Part shown: positions 59,236 to 64,000 of the stretch, in pieces
Position numbering within the stretch: the stretch's first letter is position 1
Layout of the letters: each line of letters starts with the position of its first letter
Assembly (NCBI GenBank): GCA_964485855.1
Contig: CAZAKI010000004.1
Span: forward strand, 1-64,000
Direction: 5' to 3'
From: UBA993 sp964485855
Lineage (GTDB): Bacteria; Bacillota; Dethiobacteria; DTU022
DNA: 64,000 nucleotides
The notes under the pieces: generated by a model
Told to the model about the DNA's origin: nothing
Databases searched by the model: none
The model's input: only the letters and a program-made list of their open reading frames with translations
Position numbers and translations under genes: made by a program

Positions 59236-60954
59236 TTAAATGATCGGTTCTCGTGCCTGCTTAAATCGCAAAGCTCTTTCCATTAAACTGTCAACATGCT
59301 GCAAACTAACCTGGTCAATACTGGCCCCGTCAAGCATACGGGCCAGTTCATTGCGACGCTCATTAGCGCTGAGTAATGATGCCCTGGTCATTGTTCTTTC
59401 ACCACTGACTTCTTTATATAAGCAGATATGAGAATCAGCCATTGAAGCAATTTGTGGGCTGTGAGTTACACACATCACCTGGTGGTGTTTCGCCAGACCG
59501 GCTAACTTTTCAGCAACGGCCTGAATTGTTGCCCCGCCTATACCTGAATCAACTTCATCGAAAATAAGCGTTGGGATTAAATCCTGACGGGCAAGCGCAG
59601 TTTTTAGCGCCAGCATCACCCTGGCAACTTCACCGCCCGAGATAATCTTCGCCAATGGTTTTACTGCTTCACCCTGGTTGGCTGAAAAAAGGAATTCTAC
59701 GGTATCCATACCAAGTGGCCCAACTTCTTCCCGGCGGCCGATGTTTACTTTGAAGCTGGCATTAGGCAGTGCCAGCTCCTTAAGACACTCTTCAATCAGT
59801 TGCTCGAGATTTTTCGCGCTTTCACATCTTTTTTTGCTTAACTCTGTGCTTTCAGCAATTAATTGATCGTTAAGCAGAACCAATTCCGCTTCGATCTTTT
59901 CAATCATCGCCTCACTGTTCACCAATCTTTCAATCTCGTTTTCGGTCTTAGTAGCAAAAGAAATAACTGCTTCCAATGACCCTCCGTATTTGCGTTTTAA
60001 ATTATTGATCAAGTTAAACCGTTCTTGAATCATCTGCAATTCTGCAGGATCAAACTCAAATCCTGACTGGTAAGTACGCAGTTCGTGCGATACCTCTTCC
60101 AGTTGGGCTGCAGCCGAAGCAACTAGCTCCAGCAGCGGTTCAAGTTTATGATCGATTCCGGCCGCTTCGCTCAACAGTGCAGAATTGTGGCTAAGACGAT
60201 CAACCAGTGATTCGATCTCCTGAGACTCATCTCCACGATATAGGTTGCAATAAAGACGGGAAACAAGCATCGATAACTTCTCAGCATTGGACAATATCCG
60301 TTCCCGTTCAGCAAGCTCTTCGTCTTCACCAGTTTTTAACGCAGCGCCCTGAATCTCTTTCAGCTGAAAATTATAAAGGTCCAGGCGTCTAGCTCTTTCA
60401 GCTTCATCATCACCATATCCTGATAGCTCTTTTTTTAAATCACCTTTACGCCGCCACAGTTCGCCAATTTTCTTGCGTGACTGTCCAATCGAGTCTCCTC
60501 CGAAGGCGTCTAGTAGCTCGATATGCTGATCCTGCCGCAGCAATGATTGATGCTGGTGCTGTCCATGCAAGTCGACCAAAAGCTGTCCAAGGTCCTTTAA
60601 AAAAGAGATTGGAACGGCCCTGCCATTAACCCTGGCAACACTGCGTCCATTTCTATAAACCTCCCGGGCAATAATCAGCTCGTTTTCGTAATCAATGCCT
60701 GCCTCTGCCAGCAGGGTGTTGACTTGCTTTTGCACCGCCGGCTCAGCATTAACGATCCCCTCAATATATGCCTCCGTACTACCCTGGCGGATCTGTTCTA
60801 CAGTCGCTCGCTCACCGAGCAACAGATTAATTGCACCAATGATAATCGATTTACCGGCACCGGTTTCTCCACTTAAGACGTTCAATCCCGGGCTAAAACT
60901 GATGGCAAGATCTTCAATTAGGGCATAATTGGCTACTTTGAGTTCTGCGAGCAT
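59236..60954 (-). CDS. recN: DNA repair protein RecN
   Basis: A 572-aa SMC-like ATPase of double-strand-break repair. The Walker A SGETGAGKS (28-36), a long central coiled coil, and the C-terminal FSANQGEAVKPLAKIISGGEVARVMLALK and LIFDEVDSGIGG signature are all present. It is embedded in the dxs-tlyA-nadK-recN run common in Firmicutes. Although recN is often SOS-controlled, no LexA-type box lies directly before it. Confidence 0.95.
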   Translation of the reverse strand: MLAELKVANYALIEDLAISFSPGLNVLSGETGAGKSIIIGAINLLLGERATVEQIRQGSTEAYIEGIVNAEPAVQKQVNTLLAEAGIDYENELIIAREVYRNGRSVARVNGRAVPISFLKDLGQLLVDLHGQHQHQSLLRQDQHIELLDAFGGDSIGQSRKKIGELWRRKGDLKKELSGYGDDEAERARRLDLYNFQLKEIQGAALKTGEDEELAERERILSNAEKLSMLVSRLYCNLYRGDESQEIESLVDRLSHNSALLSEAAGIDHKLEPLLELVASAAAQLEEVSHELRTYQSGFEFDPAELQMIQERFNLINNLKRKYGGSLEAVISFATKTENEIERLVNSEAMIEKIEAELVLLNDQLIAESTELSKKRCESAKNLEQLIEECLKELALPNASFKVNIGRREEVGPLGMDTVEFLFSANQGEAVKPLAKIISGGEVARVMLALKTALARQDLIPTLIFDEVDSGIGGATIQAVAEKLAGLAKHHQVMCVTHSPQIASMADSHICLYKEVSGERTMTRASLLSANERRNELARMLDGASIDQVSLQHVDSLMERALRFKQAREPII

Positions 60955-60973
60955 GCCTCAACCTCCCAGTACC

Positions 60974-61825
60974 TCATGCTTTAAGTTTTTGATGTAGCAT
61001 GCGGTAAAATGAATAATCCTTAAATGATACCAGTTTTACTGATTGTTCGGCTCGGTTGACAATGATTTGATCTTCATCTTCCAGGGTATATCTGACCTGG
61101 CCATCAACGGTTAACATTACGTCAACCTGGCGTGAATCGATATGCAGCCTTACCTGGTCGCTCCCGTTAATCACTACCGAACGATTATAAAGACTGTGCG
61201 GACAAATTGGGGTCACGATAAAAAGCTGCATGGTCGGATTAACTATCGGCCCGCCGGCCGAAAGGGAATAACCGGTTGAGCCGGTAGGCGTAGCAACTAT
61301 AATGCCGTCTCCATAATAACTTTCCATGAACTCACTATTTATATATGCTTCGACTTTGATAATCCGGGAAAAAGGTCCACGAGAGACGACAATGTCATTC
61401 AGGCTAAGGTAAGAAGCAAGTTCTTTCGCATTCCGATAAAGCTTTGCTTCCAACATCATTCTTTCCTGGTAACCATAACGGCCGGTTGTGACATATTCTA
61501 AAAACCGTTCCATCTGGTCTACCTCGATTTCTGCTAAGAAACCTTTGTGGCCTAAATTGATTCCAAGCACCGGTTTATGCCAACAGGCAAGATCGCGTGC
61601 CACTCTTAGGATTGTGCCATCGCCACCGATCACAATGATCATTTCCAAACGACCATTCCATGATTTAAGTTGATCCGCCAACGAGGTTTCACTGTAAAAA
61701 TCAACCAATTCAGAACCGGCGATCTGCAGATCTATATGGCGCTGTTCCAGGAACCTGGAGATTTCACCAACGACCAGCCTGGCATTCTTCTTTCGCCAAT
61801 TCGGAATAAGCCCGATGGATTTCAT
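60974..61825 (-). CDS. nadK: NAD kinase
   Basis: A 283-aa enzyme phosphorylating NAD to NADP. VIGGDGTILRVARDL and INLGHKGFLAEIE are characteristic, as is the substrate block TPTGSTGYSLSAGGPIVNP. It follows tlyA by 67 nt and precedes recN by 19 nt. Confidence 0.95.
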   Translation of the reverse strand: MKSIGLIPNWRKKNARLVVGEISRFLEQRHIDLQIAGSELVDFYSETSLADQLKSWNGRLEMIIVIGGDGTILRVARDLACWHKPVLGINLGHKGFLAEIEVDQMERFLEYVTTGRYGYQERMMLEAKLYRNAKELASYLSLNDIVVSRGPFSRIIKVEAYINSEFMESYYGDGIIVATPTGSTGYSLSAGGPIVNPTMQLFIVTPICPHSLYNRSVVINGSDQVRLHIDSRQVDVMLTVDGQVRYTLEDEDQIIVNRAEQSVKLVSFKDYSFYRMLHQKLKA

Positions 61826-61892
61826 TAAAGTCCTCCCCTTAATTCGAGCTTAACATAACTTCTTCCCGATCGTTTTTAAATCCTTCAGGAAA

Positions 61893-62726
61893 TTAGCGAT
61901 CACCTGACAATAAATTTAAATGTGCATCTTGCACTACTTTTTTTATTTTTTCCTCACTATTTTCAGCATCAACCAACTGTTTTTCAGCATCAAGCTCTAA
62001 GTACAAAAAATATTCAATATTGCCTTTCGGACCAACCAGGTGTGAGTAAGTCAATTGCCGACATCGATAACCATTATCAGCAGCCGCAAGCATTAGATCG
62101 CCAAGCACTTTTTCATGAAGCCGTGGATTACGGATCACACCTCTGCCTCTGGTCGCTTCAATTCGTCCCACTTCAAATTGCGGTTTTACTAAGGAGACTA
62201 CTCTCGATATCTCGCATTGATTAAGAGCCGGAAATACCATCTTTAACGAAATAAACGAGACATCAACGACTGCCAGATCTGGTTTCTCTGAAAAGTTTTC
62301 CGGTTTTAAATTACGAACATTGAACCGTTCTAAAAAAACTACCCGGGGGTCGTTTCTTAGCTTGTATGCCAGTTGTCCATAACCGACATCAACGGCATAT
62401 ACTTTTTCAGCACCGTTTTGCAAAAGACAATCGGTAAAACCACCGGTCGAGGCACCAATGTCAACAATTGTAAGTCGTCGGACATCCAGCTTAAAATCGC
62501 TGATCGCTCCAGCCAGCTTTAATCCGCCCCGACTGACATAGGAATTACCAGGATCACTGAACTCAACATCAGCCTCACAATCAATACTAGTCCCAGCTTT
62601 ATCTACATGATGACCATTAACCCGTACTGCACCGGTCATGATCAGCGACTGGATACGATTACGGCTTAGTTCCGGGTATTTTTTTTGTAAGAGAAGATCC
62701 AACCTTATTTTCTGACTTTTCTTCAA
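61893..62726 (-). CDS. tlyA: TlyA-family rRNA 2'-O-methyltransferase
   Basis: A 277-aa protein with an N-terminal S4 domain (RLDLLLQKKYPELSRNRIQSLIMTGAVRVNG) and a FtsJ-type SAM methyltransferase domain (VDIGASTGGFTDCLLQNGAEKVYAVD; AVVDVSFISLKMVFPAL). It methylates 16S and/or 23S rRNA. The start TTG overlaps the dxs stop (TTGA), so it is coupled to dxs, the usual order. Confidence 0.93.
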   Translation of the reverse strand: MKKSQKIRLDLLLQKKYPELSRNRIQSLIMTGAVRVNGHHVDKAGTSIDCEADVEFSDPGNSYVSRGGLKLAGAISDFKLDVRRLTIVDIGASTGGFTDCLLQNGAEKVYAVDVGYGQLAYKLRNDPRVVFLERFNVRNLKPENFSEKPDLAVVDVSFISLKMVFPALNQCEISRVVSLVKPQFEVGRIEATRGRGVIRNPRLHEKVLGDLMLAAADNGYRCRQLTYSHLVGPKGNIEYFLYLELDAEKQLVDAENSEEKIKKVVQDAHLNLLSGDR

Positions 62727-64000
62727 TTGATCCTATTTGCCCTTTTAAGTTTGGTAAAATCAATAATCGATTCATAAATCCCTTCTGCATCTAAGCCCTG
62801 ACATGTTAACATCTGGCTCCGTGTACCGTGACCAACAAAATGATCATCAATGCCAAGCCGCCGGATTGGGATAAAAAGATCATTTTTTGCAAGCAGATCA
62901 GCGATCCCGCTGCCAAATCCACCGGAGAGAATATTTTCCTCAACCGTTACGACCATCCGGCACTGTCGAGCCCATTTAATAATTAACTTTTCATCCAGGG
63001 GTTTGACAAACCTGGCGTTGATCACTGTGGCTTTTAAATTTTGCCAGGATAATCTTTCGGCAGCCGCAAGCACTGATTGCAGTACTGTCCCGGCAGAAAC
63101 GATTAGCAGATCAGACCCCTGCCGAACCAGCTCACCTTTACCCCAGGGCAGAAGGTTAAGCGGTCCCGTTTCAATACCGGTTACCTTGTCACGCGGGTAA
63201 CGGATGGCAACCGGTCCTGAAGCTAATTGCAGGGCGGTGAAGAGCAGGTTTTGCTGCTCCCGTTCATTAGCCGGGGCCATTATTGTCATATTTGGCATAG
63301 TGCGTAAATATGAAAGATCAAACAGACCTTGATGTGTTTCCCCATCTTCCCCAACAATCCCGGCCCGATCAACAGCAAAAACAACAGGTAGATTCTGTAA
63401 GCAGGTGTCGTGAATCAGTTGATCGTATGCGCGCTGAAGGAATGTGCTGTAGACGGCAAATACTGGGCGCAAACCACCGGCAGCAAGAGCGGCAGCCATT
63501 GTCACGGCGTGTTGTTCAGCAATACCAACATCATAAAAGCGATCGGGAAATTCTTTACTGAAGTTTTTTAATCCCGTTCCGGTTGACATTGCTGCCGTTA
63601 TTGCCACGATCTTCGGATCTAAACGGGCAAGTTCAACCATGGTGTGGCCAAAATGATCAGTGTAAGATTTTATTTTTTTCTTTTTCAATGGCAATCCATT
63701 GCTGAGATCAAAGGGCCCGACGCCGTGAAAAACTTCCGGTTCAATTTCTGCAAAGTGGTAACCCTTTCCCTTTTCTGTCACAACATGGACCAATACCGGT
63801 CCGCGCATTTTGTCTGCTTGCTTCAGCACATTATCGATTGCAATCAGGTCATGCCCGTCGACAGGACCGAAATAGGTAAAACCGAGTTCTTCAAAAAGCA
63901 TTCCGGGCACGATTAGGTACTTTAATCCTCCCTTGATTCTTTCCGCAGTTTCAACCAATTTTTTACCGATATGGGGAATCCGGGTTACATAATTTTCAAA
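62723..64000 (-). CDS. dxs: 1-deoxy-D-xylulose-5-phosphate synthase (C-terminal part, cut by window edge)
   Basis: The last 425 residues of DXS, first enzyme of the MEP isoprenoid and thiamine/pyridoxal precursor route. The frame enters from the window edge (FENYVTRIPHIGKK) without a start. Visible are FGPVDGHD, DRFYDVGIAEQHAVTMAAALA of the pyrimidine-binding domain with its Glu, and the C-terminal transketolase domain. With ispH this shows a MEP-type isoprenoid pathway. Confidence 0.95.
   Translation of the reverse strand, partial: FENYVTRIPHIGKKLVETAERIKGGLKYLIVPGMLFEELGFTYFGPVDGHDLIAIDNVLKQADKMRGPVLVHVVTEKGKGYHFAEIEPEVFHGVGPFDLSNGLPLKKKKIKSYTDHFGHTMVELARLDPKIVAITAAMSTGTGLKNFSKEFPDRFYDVGIAEQHAVTMAAALAAGGLRPVFAVYSTFLQRAYDQLIHDTCLQNLPVVFAVDRAGIVGEDGETHQGLFDLSYLRTMPNMTIMAPANEREQQNLLFTALQLASGPVAIRYPRDKVTGIETGPLNLLPWGKGELVRQGSDLLIVSAGTVLQSVLAAAERLSWQNLKATVINARFVKPLDEKLIIKWARQCRMVVTVEENILSGGFGSGIADLLAKNDLFIPIRRLGIDDHFVGHGTRSQMLTCQGLDAEGIYESIIDFTKLKRANRIN

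Noticed and set aside
1..64000. CRISPR arrays, insertion sequences and rRNA genes
   Set aside because: No regularly spaced repeats, transposase-like frames or rRNA sequence were recognised.

Overview
The window looks like the chromosome of a strictly anaerobic, mid-GC Firmicute (Clostridia in the broad sense). The evidence is an ispH-S1 fusion, the scpA-scpB-rluB and cmk-plsC-ispH blocks, a PDZ/radical-SAM DUF512 protein next to der and plsY, an IscR-type Rrf2 regulator, a free-standing SpeD, an ADP-forming acyl-CoA synthetase, and no respiratory genes. Start-codon use is unusual. Many genes appear to start with TTG behind a good ribosome binding site, and two (the DUF2877 gene and the ADP-ribose pyrophosphatase gene) have no ATG, GTG or TTG start at all and seem to start at ATT. 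No rRNA, IS element, prophage or CRISPR array was seen, and no gene-free gap exceeds 300 bases.

Region 1 (1-12.6 kb) is a purine/ureide catabolic island: a three-subunit xanthine dehydrogenase (xdhA, xdhC, xdhB), the three parts of the FdrA/YlbE/YlbF oxamate carbamoyltransferase (fdrA, a DUF1116 gene and a DUF2877 gene), a 55-codon gene between fdrA and DUF1116 that looks like a detached piece of this enzyme, a PucR-type regulator, an NCS2 purine permease and a class III CoA-transferase. Imported purine would be hydroxylated by XDH. Downstream, oxalurate could be phosphorolysed to oxamate and carbamoyl phosphate. Ring-opening enzymes and carbamate kinase are not in the window.

Region 2 (12.7-14.3 kb) is a two-gene translesion polymerase operon (Y-family polymerase plus YolD-like protein) with a LexA-type box at its promoter.

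Region 3 (14.3-28.5 kb) is an acyl-CoA catabolic cluster on the minus strand, with a divergent MerR-TetR hybrid regulator. In order of transcription it encodes an MFE2-like SDR, a MaoC hydratase, an HMG-CoA-synthase-like/DUF35 fusion lacking the catalytic Cys and His, an SCP2-type thiolase, a PaaG-like crotonase, a CrtI-like flavoprotein overlapping a ferredoxin-reductase/[2Fe-2S] gene, and an acyl-CoA ligase. After a terminator come a two-subunit CoA-transferase and a classical thiolase. There is no acyl-CoA dehydrogenase or ETF. The substrate is unknown. This is the best candidate for an undescribed pathway.

Region 4 (28.6-41.5 kb) is mixed: tRNA-Leu(CAG), a lipid kinase, a slipin/NfeD pair, an Rrf2 regulator with a matching palindrome at its own promoter and at a zinc-ribbon/ferredoxin operon, speD-speE-ndk, an ADP-forming acyl-CoA synthetase with a BioD/DRTGG partner, a radical-SAM aminomutase with the glutamate (not lysine) 2,3-aminomutase residues, a secreted unknown and tRNA-Pro(GGG). 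Beta-glutamate synthesis would suit an osmotically stressed habitat (inference).

Region 5 (41.5-64 kb) is mostly housekeeping on the minus strand: an HD hydrolase, plsY, der, DUF512, ispH-S1, plsC, cmk, rluB, scpB, scpA, trpS, a site-2 protease, a short CCA/poly(A) polymerase-like protein, deoB, xerD, nudF, a CBS-PAS sigma-54 activator, recN, nadK, tlyA and a dxs cut by the window edge.
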